From NCBI RefSeq assembly GCF_014696435.1, contig NZ_JACJQG010000038.1:1-64000 (forward strand): a stretch of DNA of 64,000 nt, read 5' to 3'. The position numbers and the translations under genes are program-made. Below are positions 46,707-56,840 of this stretch, piece after piece; positions within the stretch are counted from its first letter, which is position 1; the number at the start of each line of letters is the position of its first letter. Origin of the DNA: Calothrix anomala FACHB-343 (GTDB taxonomy: Bacteria; Cyanobacteriota; Cyanobacteriia; Cyanobacteriales; Nostocaceae). Under the pieces are notes generated by a model that saw only the letters and a list, made by a program, of their open reading frames with translations, was not told the origin of the DNA and made no database searches.

Positions 46707-48173
46707 TTAAAGCACACCAATAGCATTAAATTTGTCCAGCTTTAATTTTGCCCACTGATCATTAGGCACAACCTTTGCATATGCACGTAAAAAAGCAATT
46801 GCTTTCCCTGCATCTCTCATTTGCTCGAAAACCATAACAAGACGCTTAAGGATGGCGGGATGGTTTGGGTGCTGGCGGTTCAACAATAACAAAATCTTTG
46901 CAGCATCCTCGTACCTTGCCAGTAAACCTAGCAGTGAAGCTTTCTTCAGTAGTAAATCTGGCAAATCGCCTTCAATTACTAAACACTTTTCTACCATTCC
47001 AAAAGCTTGAGGAATCTGCCGAGTTTGTATATAGGCAGTTAAGGTGATACGACAAAGGTCGCGGCCTACAGGAGACTCAACATTTAAAAAATATGGATGT
47101 GCTTCAATATCTCTTAAGCAGTCAAAAAACCTTCCGTCTCTGTATGCTGCGGTGATCATTAGTAAGAAAGCATGGGGGTCAGAGCTACTTGCAAACTCTG
47201 AGTGCGCCACATTTTTTGCTTGAGAGTACGCTCCAGCTTCTAACAAGCGCAAAGCCTGAGTTGACCAATCTTCTGAAGGCTGTTGCCGAGGTGGCAAGAT
47301 ACGAATTGGTTGGTAATCGATTTGGGCACGCGCAACCCGTTTAAATGCGATCGCCATTTCTGAGAGTGATTCCCAGCGTTCTACTGGCTCAAGGGCAAGG
47401 CAACGCAAAATAAAATGCTCTAAAGCAGGCGAAACTGAGGAGTTAATCTCACGAGGACGAGGAAAAGGTGTATGCCGAGCAACTTGGCTAAGAGTATCGT
47501 GAGGCAATCGGGCTGTTACTAGATGGTAAATTAAAACACCTAAGCTGTAGATGTCTGCTTTAAACAGAGATTCAGCACTACGTCCTTTGACACTTGAGCC
47601 AACTATTTCAGGTGCTGAGTAAAGAATTGTTCCACCATTTTCGCGGGTTCTAGCATATATATCATCAGGTAACACACTGCATCCAAAATCAGTCAATTTG
47701 ACCTGATCTCCAGAGACAAGAATATTTTGGGGTTTAATATCCCCGTGGGACATTCCCAGTCGGTGGAGATGTTCTATTCCAGCTAAAACTTGTTGGTAAA
47801 TATCGAGAATTCGCTTGTAACTAGCAACAAATCCTTGCTCTCCCTTATCCAGTAACTGAGATAAGGTCAGGCTAGGGAAATATTCCATTTCAATGACGTA
47901 CCATTCACGCTCAGGAGGTACTCGTCCCATCCAAAAGACTTGAATAACGTTGGGATGAAGTTCTGCTCCCACCAAGGCTGAACCCTCGGCAAGTTCTTCA
48001 TTGGTTGCACTTTGCTCTTTTGGTATTTTTACCGCCACAATTTGATTATCTTCTAGGCGTTGCGATCGCCAAACCCAACCATAAGAACCATCGCCTAAAC
48101 ATTCGAGCAGTTCATAGCGATCGCCTAACCGCCGATCTGGGCGTGGAATAAAAAATTTAGATTTGCGACTCAT
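46707..48173 (-). CDS. Hanks-type Ser/Thr protein kinase with TPR-like C-terminus
   Basis: 488 residues. Kinase motifs: Gly-loop G27-D-G-S-Y-G32, VAVK with Lys49, catalytic-loop S-H143-G-D145-I-K-P-Q-N150 (HGD instead of HRD, so Asp145 and Asn150 are kept but the preceding Arg is absent), DFG at 162-164, then APEIVG. The catalytic set is complete, so activity is expected. Residues ~300-488 are helical repeats resembling TPRs (ALRLLEAGAYSQAKNVA), probably for partner binding. The ATG overlaps the stop of the upstream gene by one base (TGATG). It is the last gene of the island and may set the activity of the other proteins by phosphorylation, as PglW does in Pgl systems. Confidence 0.92.
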   Translation of the reverse strand: MSRKSKFFIPRPDRRLGDRYELLECLGDGSYGWVWRSQRLEDNQIVAVKIPKEQSATNEELAEGSALVGAELHPNVIQVFWMGRVPPEREWYVIEMEYFPSLTLSQLLDKGEQGFVASYKRILDIYQQVLAGIEHLHRLGMSHGDIKPQNILVSGDQVKLTDFGCSVLPDDIYARTRENGGTILYSAPEIVGSSVKGRSAESLFKADIYSLGVLIYHLVTARLPHDTLSQVARHTPFPRPREINSSVSPALEHFILRCLALEPVERWESLSEMAIAFKRVARAQIDYQPIRILPPRQQPSEDWSTQALRLLEAGAYSQAKNVAHSEFASSSDPHAFLLMITAAYRDGRFFDCLRDIEAHPYFLNVESPVGRDLCRITLTAYIQTRQIPQAFGMVEKCLVIEGDLPDLLLKKASLLGLLARYEDAAKILLLLNRQHPNHPAILKRLVMVFEQMRDAGKAIAFLRAYAKVVPNDQWAKLKLDKFNAIGVL

Positions 48174-48763
48174 CAGTTTTCTCGCAGAATAATGTCCGAT
48201 AGGTACAATAGATTTTTGCTGTTTTCTCTCATGACGAATTCAAGCAGTACAAACTGACCCTTATTGGCTCCTCTGACTCTTTCTTTTGCTTGAGTTTCAA
48301 ATCCTTCTTTAATAATTTTCAGCAAATTTGTGTGATTGGGGGATGAAACAGTTGTTTTTCTCCAGTAAGCCAACAATAAGAGTTCTGCTGTCTCGCTCCA
48401 ACGGTGCTGTGCCAGCAGTAGGTTTTTCGCTTTATCCTCTAATTTCCACTGTTCGTTCTTGTTGCTGTAACGCTCAAATTCAGCAATTAAAAAAGGTGAA
48501 TGACTAATTTTGTCGAACCAAACCGCATCTGAACGCACATCATCCCCAATATGAGCGTAATTGCCTTGTTTAAAAGCTGGAACCTCTGCAACTCCCACAT
48601 AGCCTAGACGATTGCCCAGTAAGGCTAAAAAGGTTGTTCCTAGGCTGTGAATTGATAAACCAAAATCTGGAAATCCCCAGTTATTAGTCCAGATTGGTAG
48701 CAGTTCTTGAGCCGTTGTCAAATTTTGCAGTTCTGTCATGGTGTGTTCAAGGGAATTAGCCAT
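48173..48763 (-). CDS. Protein of unknown function in the HerA-kinase island
   Basis: 196 residues; an internal ATG at codon 9 is another possible start. It overlaps the HerA gene end by eight bases and the kinase start by one. No known motif stands out. The sequence has aromatic-rich stretches (IWTNNWGFPDFGLSIHSLG, SDAVWFDKISHSPFLIAEF) and a C-terminal helical part (KGQFVLLEFVMREN). The HSPFLIAEFERYSN stretch is reminiscent of nuclease-like beta-strand cores, but not enough to call one. Tight coupling on both sides says it works with its neighbours. Confidence 0.7.
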   Translation of the reverse strand: MANSLEHTMTELQNLTTAQELLPIWTNNWGFPDFGLSIHSLGTTFLALLGNRLGYVGVAEVPAFKQGNYAHIGDDVRSDAVWFDKISHSPFLIAEFERYSNKNEQWKLEDKAKNLLLAQHRWSETAELLLLAYWRKTTVSSPNHTNLLKIIKEGFETQAKERVRGANKGQFVLLEFVMRENSKNLLYLSDIILREN

Positions 48764-50441
48764 TAAATCTTCCCCAGAGATTTAAAACTTCTGGTGATTG
48801 CCCACCATGAACAAGTGCCTTAGTACCAATTTTGACTAATAGTGGTGCAGGAATTGAGCGTCCGCAAATCAATGCTTCCCCAGTAGAAAGGCTGGGTAAT
48901 TCCTCAATGTCAGCTTTGCTCACCATATCCGAAGTTTTAGTAATAAACCTCTGGTCATCTGGGTTTTTCAAGCGCATCGCAATTAAAGTATTGCATTGGG
49001 ACGTAACATCAGAATCTAGTTTTGAAGGACGCTGGCTAACAATGGCAAACCCCACCCCAAATTTGCGTCCCTCACTGGCAATTTTCTTAATAATGCGGTG
49101 GCTTACTGCTGCTTCTCCTGCGGGTGCAAAGTTGTGTCCTTCTTCGTAAACTAAAAAACAAGGACGAATGCGGTCTGTTTTACTTGCAGCAGCGCGGAGA
49201 ATTTCACTAGAAATTAAGGCTGTAATAATTTGTTTTGCTGTATCGCTTAAACCTTGTAAGTCAATTACTACAAGTCTGCCGCGTTTATCACTGGGTCGTC
49301 CTACCATATCATATATATCTGTAGGTCGTGCTAGGGCTGCGGAGTAAAAACTTTGGGCTTCATTCAAGACCCGTGATAGCTTCATAGAAGCAACTGCTGC
49401 ACTACGACTATTAAGGGCGGTAGCCTCAGCAGAACTTAGTTCTTCCCACTCACGTAACTTTTCTATGCCATCTCCCAGGTAGTACCGTAAAGAGTTAATA
49501 TCTCTAGGTTCGGTAGTTTCCTGAATTTTCCAGTAACGAATAGCTACATCAAGAACACGCTGTTGTGGCTCTGTTAAACCAGGAAGAATTTCGGTCACAT
49601 CATCCATTTCAAAGCGGTCAAATTGCAGAGCTAGTTCTTTATTTTTCCCTGCATATTTTTCCCGAAATGAAGGATTTTGGGGCGTGTAAACTACTATTCC
49701 CGCACCAGCTTCAATTAATCGCTTAAAGTTTTCTTGGATTTCGGGAATAGTTTTGCGATCGCGGGGGTCATCAAGATTGTTAAAGTCAAGGTTGAATTGC
49801 AAATTGCCACCTTGCAAAGCACGGCCATATTCGCCGTGAGGGTCAAATACAACAACTGTGCCATTATTAAGGGTGACAATACGCTCAATAATCCGGCCGA
49901 CCGTGTAAGATTTACCAGAACCTGTCATAGCTAAGACTGCCAGATGTTCTGTAACCAGGCGGTTAACGTCTAAATATACAGGAACAATATTCTCGCCAGA
50001 TTCATAACCTACTAAGTTGCCTATATGTAAACTGGTTTGTTCATCAAATTCGTAGAATGAGCTAAGAAATTGATAGTCTACAGTTTCCACTTTTGCACCA
50101 GGGTCAAGCGCACGGCGAGGGATTTTGATTTGACCAGTGTATGAGTCTTTGTAACCAACAAGTTCTAGTTTGGCAGCTACTCGTTCTCCTGTAATTTGTG
50201 CGCCAGGTAGTAGCTCTAAATCTGTGAGCGATTGCCCCATCTCTGAGTTATAGAGAACATTGGTGCGGATAATACTATTAATTCTCCCTAAAACATTAAT
50301 TTCTGGCTCCTCTTGGCATTCTTGGTGACGGATGCGAACAAATTCGCCGCGTCTACCAGCAAAGGATGAGGAAAGAATCATTGTTAGGTTGTTGGGATCA
50401 CCAGTGTTACCTACTAATTTCCCTAGAATTTGATGTTTCAT
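48756..50441 (-). CDS. HerA-like (DUF87) DNA-translocating ATPase
   Basis: 561 residues. An N-terminal HAS-barrel-like region (~1-120) precedes the FtsK/HerA-type ATPase: Walker A in LAMTGSGKSYTVGR (Gly174-Ser178), Walker B-type strand VVVFDPHGEYG (Asp200-Glu204), a second acidic motif (FLVYEEGHNFAP) and the GVGFAIVSQRPSKLDSDV sensor-like stretch. HerA forms hexameric double-stranded-DNA translocases, usually working with NurA nuclease or other effectors. The next gene upstream in the operon is a NurA-like protein, which supports this pairing. Spacing to that gene is 18 bases. Confidence 0.92.
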   Translation of the reverse strand: MKHQILGKLVGNTGDPNNLTMILSSSFAGRRGEFVRIRHQECQEEPEINVLGRINSIIRTNVLYNSEMGQSLTDLELLPGAQITGERVAAKLELVGYKDSYTGQIKIPRRALDPGAKVETVDYQFLSSFYEFDEQTSLHIGNLVGYESGENIVPVYLDVNRLVTEHLAVLAMTGSGKSYTVGRIIERIVTLNNGTVVVFDPHGEYGRALQGGNLQFNLDFNNLDDPRDRKTIPEIQENFKRLIEAGAGIVVYTPQNPSFREKYAGKNKELALQFDRFEMDDVTEILPGLTEPQQRVLDVAIRYWKIQETTEPRDINSLRYYLGDGIEKLREWEELSSAEATALNSRSAAVASMKLSRVLNEAQSFYSAALARPTDIYDMVGRPSDKRGRLVVIDLQGLSDTAKQIITALISSEILRAAASKTDRIRPCFLVYEEGHNFAPAGEAAVSHRIIKKIASEGRKFGVGFAIVSQRPSKLDSDVTSQCNTLIAMRLKNPDDQRFITKTSDMVSKADIEELPSLSTGEALICGRSIPAPLLVKIGTKALVHGGQSPEVLNLWGRFNG

Positions 50442-50459
50442 TGCTATTTGTGCAGATAA

Positions 50460-51623
50460 TTAAACAAAATCATCTAAATCTGATAGCCATAAATCCTCAA
50501 CTTCACGCCGTTTAATTTCTACTTGTAGGCTTTGGCTGTAATATTCGAGGAAATTATCTAAAGCGTTTTGTTCTCGTTCTGCCAACTGGATTGGTAAAGG
50601 TGCGGCTTGTGACCCACCAGTTAGTGTGAGTGCCATGATTTGAGAACAAATTCTGTCTAAGTTTTTTTGGTTCCAGTGAGGTTCATCCCCAATTAACTGG
50701 AGTAATTGCGGAGTATTTGTTTGTGCCGCTTTGAAATGATAACCAAGCACTCCTAATGAAGTGACATCGCTGGGTTCCATGCGAGGTGTTTGTACACTCA
50801 TACGGAAAGCTGCGGTGCGCGTGTAACTGTTGAGAATGCCGTAAATAAAACGTCTTTCACCAATGCCTGCGATCGCGTCTTCTGATCCGATAATTTGATG
50901 AGTTAGATTTACATCAACTCCCTCATTATTCAGTATGTGTTTGCGTCCCTCGGCTGTGCGTAAGTCTTGTTGGGCAATATGAACTATGGCACCGTAACGC
51001 TCTGATGCTAAACCCACAACAGCAGTACCATTAGGATTCCAAGGCTGAAGTTTTTCGCGGTGCTTTGACCAGAAATTAGAAATTGCCTGAATTGCACTAT
51101 CAAAAGCAGCGCGATAACTTGCGTAACTTTCTGCTTCTCGTAGCGGAACCATGCTCCGGTCTAGCACCAGAGGACAATCGAGCAAAATCAGGTCATAGGG
51201 ATTTTCCGATCGCATTGCCCGGTCTGCCATCTCGTAAGCCTGACGCACACCAATAAGCTGCAACCGTTTTGACTGATTTTCATAGTTGATATCATCTAGT
51301 TCGCAAGTGCTATCCTGACCAACTGTGGATATTACATTGTCATCAACAGCTAAATCGACACGAACCGCAGCCGCAGCATATAGAAAACCCCCGATGGTTT
51401 TTGTAGTTGTGGCTTTAGTAGATATTCCAGCTACGCGAACATTTAAGGGATTAGGGCGGTCAACTGAACGTACTAAGCCTGCTTGGAAGAATAGGGGGGC
51501 GACACGTTCAATATCTCTAATTTGCTTTAATATGCGACCAACGGTTCCTGGCAGGTTAATCTGTGATTGAATAGCCAGAGTTTGTACCAGCGATCGCCCC
51601 TGTGTGTTAAATGTTAGTGTCAT
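50460..51623 (-). CDS. NurA-like nuclease-domain protein, active site possibly altered
   Basis: 387 residues. The region ~62-160 follows the NurA pattern: VRVAGISTKATTTKTIGG, then FLYAAAAVRVDLAVDD, YEMADRAM, and DLILLDCPLVLDRSM (Asp149). The first motif, DGS in NurA proteins, appears as AGIS (if the alignment is right), so one metal-binding Asp may be absent while Glu131 and Asp149 remain. The C-terminal half is unremarkable apart from a possible helical tail. It starts with a four-base overlap on the upstream gene and ends 18 bases before the HerA gene. The HerA neighbour is the main support. Without it I would say unknown. Confidence 0.6.
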   Translation of the reverse strand: MTLTFNTQGRSLVQTLAIQSQINLPGTVGRILKQIRDIERVAPLFFQAGLVRSVDRPNPLNVRVAGISTKATTTKTIGGFLYAAAAVRVDLAVDDNVISTVGQDSTCELDDINYENQSKRLQLIGVRQAYEMADRAMRSENPYDLILLDCPLVLDRSMVPLREAESYASYRAAFDSAIQAISNFWSKHREKLQPWNPNGTAVVGLASERYGAIVHIAQQDLRTAEGRKHILNNEGVDVNLTHQIIGSEDAIAGIGERRFIYGILNSYTRTAAFRMSVQTPRMEPSDVTSLGVLGYHFKAAQTNTPQLLQLIGDEPHWNQKNLDRICSQIMALTLTGGSQAAPLPIQLAEREQNALDNFLEYYSQSLQVEIKRREVEDLWLSDLDDFV

Positions 51624-52444
51624 CTGGCTAATGCCTCCAGTTCTTCTGCATAAGCTAAATAGGGACTTTGACGAATTACATCTATGCCGCTTTCTGTTAA
51701 CTGAACTCCCTTCACCAACCCCTGAGATTGCAAATCGCCTAAACAGGTTTGGGCTGTGTTTCTATCTAGAGAAAAAATAGTTGAACTTTGTAATGCCGTT
51801 AGTGCTGTTGCTGCATCAACAAATTTTTGTGAGACTAAGTGAAGCATGACTATAACGTGTTCTTCTTTTAGTTGAAATGAAGTTTGGTCTACAGCTTGGT
51901 TCTCAACCGGTTGACCAGCCAAACTGTGTAATGTCTCTAGCCATTTTTGCAATTCTTGTTCTTTGTCAAGAACGGCTAAAGACCATATTGGTAGACAGGT
52001 GATAGCAAAAATTCCAGAGTGGGGATGCTTGCGATAGTAAGCAGTATTGATGCTCATGTCTTCCCAAGCACCACCAATTTCACTGGCAATTTGTAATTGT
52101 CCTTGCAGCTCATAATCTACTTCTGGAGCTAGCGCTTTAACTAGCGGTGAATCTTGTTGTGGTTTGACACCGGAACGCCGCCTTATTTCCCAGTTACAGG
52201 GAATAGAAGATTTTTTGGTTTCAAAGGGAGGAATTAACAATAATGTTCTTCCTGGTTCCTGTGACCAGTTGTACCAGTCTTTTTCTTGTGATTCAGCAGC
52301 TTCTTGAAAATCAATGCCAAACATTAGGCACAAACCAAAAGATGGTAGTTGATTTTCAACAAGTTGAGCAGCAATCACATTTTGTAAAATGCGCTGGCGG
52401 CGATGGGTTGCTAGAGTCCCGACTAACCAGATGCTGGTATTCAT
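51620..52444 (-). CDS. Unknown protein with winged-helix-like C-terminus
   Basis: 274 residues. It overlaps the giant ATPase gene and the NurA-like gene by four bases each. The N-terminal two thirds have no recognised motif (SFGLCLMFGIDFQEA, SGIFAITCLPIWSLAV). The last 60 residues (NTAQTCLGDLQSQGLVKGVQ, then TESGIDVIRQ) look like a winged-helix or helix-turn-helix end with the usual wing-strand Leu/Val pattern. It may be a DNA-binding or regulatory subunit of the island. Function unknown. Confidence 0.65.
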   Translation of the reverse strand: MNTSIWLVGTLATHRRQRILQNVIAAQLVENQLPSFGLCLMFGIDFQEAAESQEKDWYNWSQEPGRTLLLIPPFETKKSSIPCNWEIRRRSGVKPQQDSPLVKALAPEVDYELQGQLQIASEIGGAWEDMSINTAYYRKHPHSGIFAITCLPIWSLAVLDKEQELQKWLETLHSLAGQPVENQAVDQTSFQLKEEHVIVMLHLVSQKFVDAATALTALQSSTIFSLDRNTAQTCLGDLQSQGLVKGVQLTESGIDVIRQSPYLAYAEELEALAR

Positions 52445-55400
52445 AATGTTTTTCCTCCTAGCCGATAGGTGCGAACGAGGAAGCCTTGATTAACCAGCTT
52501 ATCTGCTTCATCTGCTGTTAATTGGGGGTCACTTCCTGAGTTAATGGCGGTAATAATGTGTTGCCATCGTTCAAAGTAAATGCCTGTAGTATCAAGGATT
52601 TCTGCTGCTGTTTGTAAGAATTTTTCACGGTGTTGTTCTTTGAGTGCGATCGCATCCTTTAAACTTCCTGTTGCTTCTAACTCTGCCAGAGTTAATGGAT
52701 TAAACAAAGGTTTCCCTTGTATTTGTAGTAAAGCATTCACACTCTGTTCTGTGGATTGCAGGCTGGTGTCATTTAAGAGTTGCTTGTAATAACGTGTAAT
52801 TGCGTTCTCTAAAGTGGTAATGTCGCCTAAGAGAACATCTAATCTGTTTTTTGCTTCTTTTGGAAGTTCAACGGCTACATCCATTAACGGTTTGAAGTTA
52901 CCCAGTTTTGCTGGTTTATCATAGATGGAGTCATTCCGAAGACGTTCGGCTTTTTCTTCTTGGATGTCGAGCAAAGCGTCTTCAACCAAACTAGGTTGAT
53001 TTGATAATTTGCTAATTGGTGGTAAATTCTGAGGGTAATCGAAATTTCCAGGCACATTATCTAGTGCAGTTTGCAATTTTTGCAGCCTATTTTTGACATC
53101 ATCAAATCTGCTTTTGATTTGTTCATAGGCTTGTTTAGTGCGACGGAATCCGCTCACAATTGACCCGTCTATTTCTCCTAAAGGAGTTAATTTTTGAATG
53201 CTGAGGTCAATACCTACTTCTCGTCCTAGCTGTGATAACTTTTCAGTAGCTTCAGCAACTTTTAAATCTTTGAGATACTGGCCAAGGGTATCTACTTCCG
53301 TTAACTGTTGGCGACCTGTACTGCCTTGGGGAGGGCTAGAGTGCAATGCTCCATTTAAAATACCACGAATTTTTTCTAAAGTTAGAGTAAACAAAGATGT
53401 AGGAAAGTAAGTTATTTCTTGAACTTCTACCTTCATTTCTTCTTTGAGTAAATCAATGCGATCGCAAATTATTTCTGCAACATCCTGTACTTGTTTGGCG
53501 AAAATTTCAGCGCGGCGAATGCGTTCCCATAAGGGTTTTGAATCATCCTCAAAATTGAGGGTTTTAATGTTGTAATCCGATTGCAGGCTTTCGTACTCAT
53601 CCCGCAAATAAACAGAACTAATATTTTGCAGTAATGATAGACGATGCTTTGCTGCTGTAATCAGAATGTTTTGTTGATTTTCAAAATCAGTAGCATGAGA
53701 GTATTGATTGATTTCATCTGCTTCTAATGCCGATAAAGACTTTTTAGCTTCTGCGATTTTTGCTTTAGCCTGTCTAGTTTTTGAACCTATATAGGAACTG
53801 TTTAAAGGCGCAAAAAAATCACGTACTTTTCCTTCACCAAAAACTAGTTCCATATCTTGAACTATTTTTGGGTAGTCATTCTGTAACCAGTTTTCAGCTT
53901 CGTTAATGAGATTGCCTAACTCACTATGAGTTTTCAGGCTATATTTTTTATCTTTACCGCCTGTAACATCTGGGTCAATTTTGGCAACCTCTAGCTCACA
54001 GGCTAAAGCCATCCAATCAATGAAAATATCTTTGGGTTTTGCACCTTCCCATATATAACCCCAAAACCATTCTTTTTCTGCTACTTCTAAAGTCCAAACC
54101 CAGTTTTTTTCCTGTAATAGACGGCCAATAATTTTTTTCATAAAAGGTGGAAATACTGCAATAGCTGCATCATCTAACCCATCAAATAGCCAAGCACGCT
54201 CTTTTGGTTCATAGCCTTGTTTTTGGGCTTTAGGAGTAATTCCCAATTTGCTCAAAACAGCTACTAATTTTTCTAAATCTATGCCACTGCTGCGGTCTAA
54301 GCGTATTACTTGAGGTGAATTTTGTTCTATCAGTAAATAACGCCAAGCCTTAAATAATAATTCTTTCTCGTCATCTTTTAATTTACCGCTAGGACGAAGC
54401 GGAAAAGCGATCGCACCTTGTTCATGTAGTTTTCTCCGCCATTTGTGAACTTCTTGCATTAAAGGGCGAGATAAAGATAAAATCCGGTTATAAAATGCTG
54501 TGGTAAAACCTTGAATATCTATTTTGAACCCCAGAAAAGCTGAAGTAGAGATTCCGATTTGATGCAGTACAAATTCTTCGCTATCTGATAGCTGATAAAG
54601 TAACAGGTATTGGTGGGCATTTTTGAGAACATCTGTTGAGGGTTTAGCAAAAAGATCAACCAAAGCACGGGAAGATGTAAAAGCTAAAATAGGGGTTCGC
54701 CCTTCCTGAATAAACTGTGTTGCTGCTTGGCTACACAGTAGCTCTAGTTCTTCTTCATTGTTTACCCAAGCCAAAATCAGTCTACCTTGAGGATGCAGCT
54801 TGAGTGCATCACAACTCATCAGCCCTCCATTTTTTCCGCTAGGAGTAGTAATTGCTACAACATATTTTAGCCCTGAGCTAACGGGGTTGTAGTTCCAGTT
54901 CTCATCTAAAAGACGCATCGCTCCTGTAAGAATTTGGATAGCTTTGTCAGAGCGAGATTGCGGCTCAAGCTGCTTTATTGCTTTTTCGTGAGCATTATTA
55001 AAGTCTGGATCTCGAAAAATCAGAGAGTTGCGGCTCTGTTTGCGATAACGCAAATTCAGCCGTCCTAACATAGCAATACTGGGGCCGATATGTGTTGCTT
55101 GGGATTCTTCTAAGTCTTGTTCACCTATGAGATTTCGCCACAACGCCCGTGCGGCATCTTCAGCCGCAGCATGGGGATAGAGTAAGCTGACTAATTGAAC
55201 AAAATCATTTCTTCGTAGAGGAATTAAAAGATTGTATTTACCCTGGTTATTCTGGCTATTGCGGCTTTCGTGAATAGCGTAGGTGCTGAGGTTAGCTAAT
55301 AGTTGTTTCAGGTCGAGGGGCTGATCTACACCGTTTAATTTCCAAGTGCTGAGATCGCGAGTAAACTTGCCTTCTCTTAGAGCTTTAGTGCAATCGACTT

Positions 55401-56778
55401 CATCCCAATCTACCCGACGATAGCGCAAAGCGATCGCTTCATCATACTCATTCACGCCTGTTAACAGAGCATTCAGTTCTTCTGGTAGCCATTGTGTCAA
55501 AGGTATTGGTAATTGCCCGTAGAGTAACTTTTGGGCTGCTGGTAAATAAGCTTTATCGATTTTCAGTTCATTAATAGCGTTATGGTCTAGGATGTATTGG
55601 CTAATGCGGTTAGATTTTGTCACCGCATCATCAAAAAGTTCCGCAACTGTTGGCGGATCTGCTTGATTGTGGGAAGTAGGTTTGTTTTGTCCTGCGTTAA
55701 TCCGAAGGCGGCGATCGCGTAGAATTTGATCTACGTTAGCCATGATCACATTAAACCAGCCAAAGTTACCTCCACTCATAGCGTAAGCAGCTTCAACTAA
55801 GCCGTCAGGATAAGTTTCGCTTAAACGTCCTCGTTGTTTCAGTAAGTCTACAAAATCGCTAACATCAGCAAAAGCATTCTGTGAAAGTTCTACTATTTCA
55901 AACCTTCGTGCTGTGGATTGAATCTCTCGCAGTTCATCGCCAATAGCTGGAGAACATAAAGCTACGTATCGCAACCAAGGTAATTTACGCCGGGGGTCTT
56001 CTTCTTTAATGGCTTTCCCCATCAGTTTAATCGCCCGTCCGTCTAAGTGCTTAATATCTTCATCTTCTAAGCCGTAGGTAGCAGCTTCGGCAGCAGTTTC
56101 TAGTTCATCAAGGGCAATTAATATATATTTGATTCCAAATTGGCTTAAGTAATCGTAAGCAGCTTGGCAGAGATTTGTTACTAAATACGGGTCTTCATAC
56201 AAAGTTTCATCAGAGTAATTTTTATCAACTTCCAGTGCTGCTGCTAGTTTACTTTCCTCAAAACCTTTCACAATTAAGCGGTCGTAGGCTTCCTTCGCAA
56301 TACTGGCTTGAATTGAATTATCAAATGTACTTTTAGCTAAGGGTAAAAGGGCTTTATACAAACCATAGCCAAACCAGTTGTCAACGTTATGATATTCATT
56401 AGCAATTTGGCTATAGCGGATGTAAAGACCAAGGTATTGTTCGCGGTCTGCGTCATCATTAAAAAGTTTGGCATTAATTAAAGACCCTGCTGGGTCGCGT
56501 ACTACCCAACCAGGGGAAGTATCGTTAATTTGGCTGATGAGTTCATAGGCGAGACGAGATTTACCTACACCCCATTGGGCGATAATGGCAAAAACATGAG
56601 CGAAGCGTTCATCTTCTTGATCTATGAGATGGATAAAATGCTGGAATTTATAGAAGAAATCTCCTTGTCCAACAATGGGATGAGTTAAAGGATAGGAAGA
56701 AATACCAGTAGCAGCCCAGTGATAGGATGCAATTGTTTGATTATTATTTAATAATTCTGAATTATCCATACTTTTCAA
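52441..56778 (-). CDS. 1,445-residue P-loop ATPase with long coiled-coil C-terminus
   Basis: Walker A in IIAQWGVGKSRLAYE (residues ~65-79) and Walker B in YILIALDELETAAE (Asp224, Glu225) are visible. An arginine-rich sensor-type stretch follows at STARRFEIVEL. A long region to ~1000 has no recognised motif. Residues ~1000-1430 are helical with many charged heptads (RRAEIFAKQVQDVAEII, FDDVKNRLQKLQTALDN), likely coiled coil. Size and architecture resemble large defence ATPases such as BrxC/PglY, but no specific family is claimed. The start is ATG at 56778 or, three codons later, 56769. It follows the GHKL gene by 62 bases. Confidence 0.85.
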   Translation of the reverse strand: MKSMDNSELLNNNQTIASYHWAATGISSYPLTHPIVGQGDFFYKFQHFIHLIDQEDERFAHVFAIIAQWGVGKSRLAYELISQINDTSPGWVVRDPAGSLINAKLFNDDADREQYLGLYIRYSQIANEYHNVDNWFGYGLYKALLPLAKSTFDNSIQASIAKEAYDRLIVKGFEESKLAAALEVDKNYSDETLYEDPYLVTNLCQAAYDYLSQFGIKYILIALDELETAAEAATYGLEDEDIKHLDGRAIKLMGKAIKEEDPRRKLPWLRYVALCSPAIGDELREIQSTARRFEIVELSQNAFADVSDFVDLLKQRGRLSETYPDGLVEAAYAMSGGNFGWFNVIMANVDQILRDRRLRINAGQNKPTSHNQADPPTVAELFDDAVTKSNRISQYILDHNAINELKIDKAYLPAAQKLLYGQLPIPLTQWLPEELNALLTGVNEYDEAIALRYRRVDWDEVDCTKALREGKFTRDLSTWKLNGVDQPLDLKQLLANLSTYAIHESRNSQNNQGKYNLLIPLRRNDFVQLVSLLYPHAAAEDAARALWRNLIGEQDLEESQATHIGPSIAMLGRLNLRYRKQSRNSLIFRDPDFNNAHEKAIKQLEPQSRSDKAIQILTGAMRLLDENWNYNPVSSGLKYVVAITTPSGKNGGLMSCDALKLHPQGRLILAWVNNEEELELLCSQAATQFIQEGRTPILAFTSSRALVDLFAKPSTDVLKNAHQYLLLYQLSDSEEFVLHQIGISTSAFLGFKIDIQGFTTAFYNRILSLSRPLMQEVHKWRRKLHEQGAIAFPLRPSGKLKDDEKELLFKAWRYLLIEQNSPQVIRLDRSSGIDLEKLVAVLSKLGITPKAQKQGYEPKERAWLFDGLDDAAIAVFPPFMKKIIGRLLQEKNWVWTLEVAEKEWFWGYIWEGAKPKDIFIDWMALACELEVAKIDPDVTGGKDKKYSLKTHSELGNLINEAENWLQNDYPKIVQDMELVFGEGKVRDFFAPLNSSYIGSKTRQAKAKIAEAKKSLSALEADEINQYSHATDFENQQNILITAAKHRLSLLQNISSVYLRDEYESLQSDYNIKTLNFEDDSKPLWERIRRAEIFAKQVQDVAEIICDRIDLLKEEMKVEVQEITYFPTSLFTLTLEKIRGILNGALHSSPPQGSTGRQQLTEVDTLGQYLKDLKVAEATEKLSQLGREVGIDLSIQKLTPLGEIDGSIVSGFRRTKQAYEQIKSRFDDVKNRLQKLQTALDNVPGNFDYPQNLPPISKLSNQPSLVEDALLDIQEEKAERLRNDSIYDKPAKLGNFKPLMDVAVELPKEAKNRLDVLLGDITTLENAITRYYKQLLNDTSLQSTEQSVNALLQIQGKPLFNPLTLAELEATGSLKDAIALKEQHREKFLQTAAEILDTTGIYFERWQHIITAINSGSDPQLTADEADKLVNQGFLVRTYRLGGKTL

Positions 56779-56840
56779 TTCATTACCAATAGATTTTGTA
56801 ATTAGTTAAGCCAGTATTTTTTATGTTTAATTTATTATTT

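Noticed and set aside
46538-46723. 61-codon rightward open frame (contains KGWGDDSVWQNHK)
   Set aside because: Overlaps the end of the kinase gene on the opposite strand and has no ribosome-binding site; could be a gene fragment but not supported.
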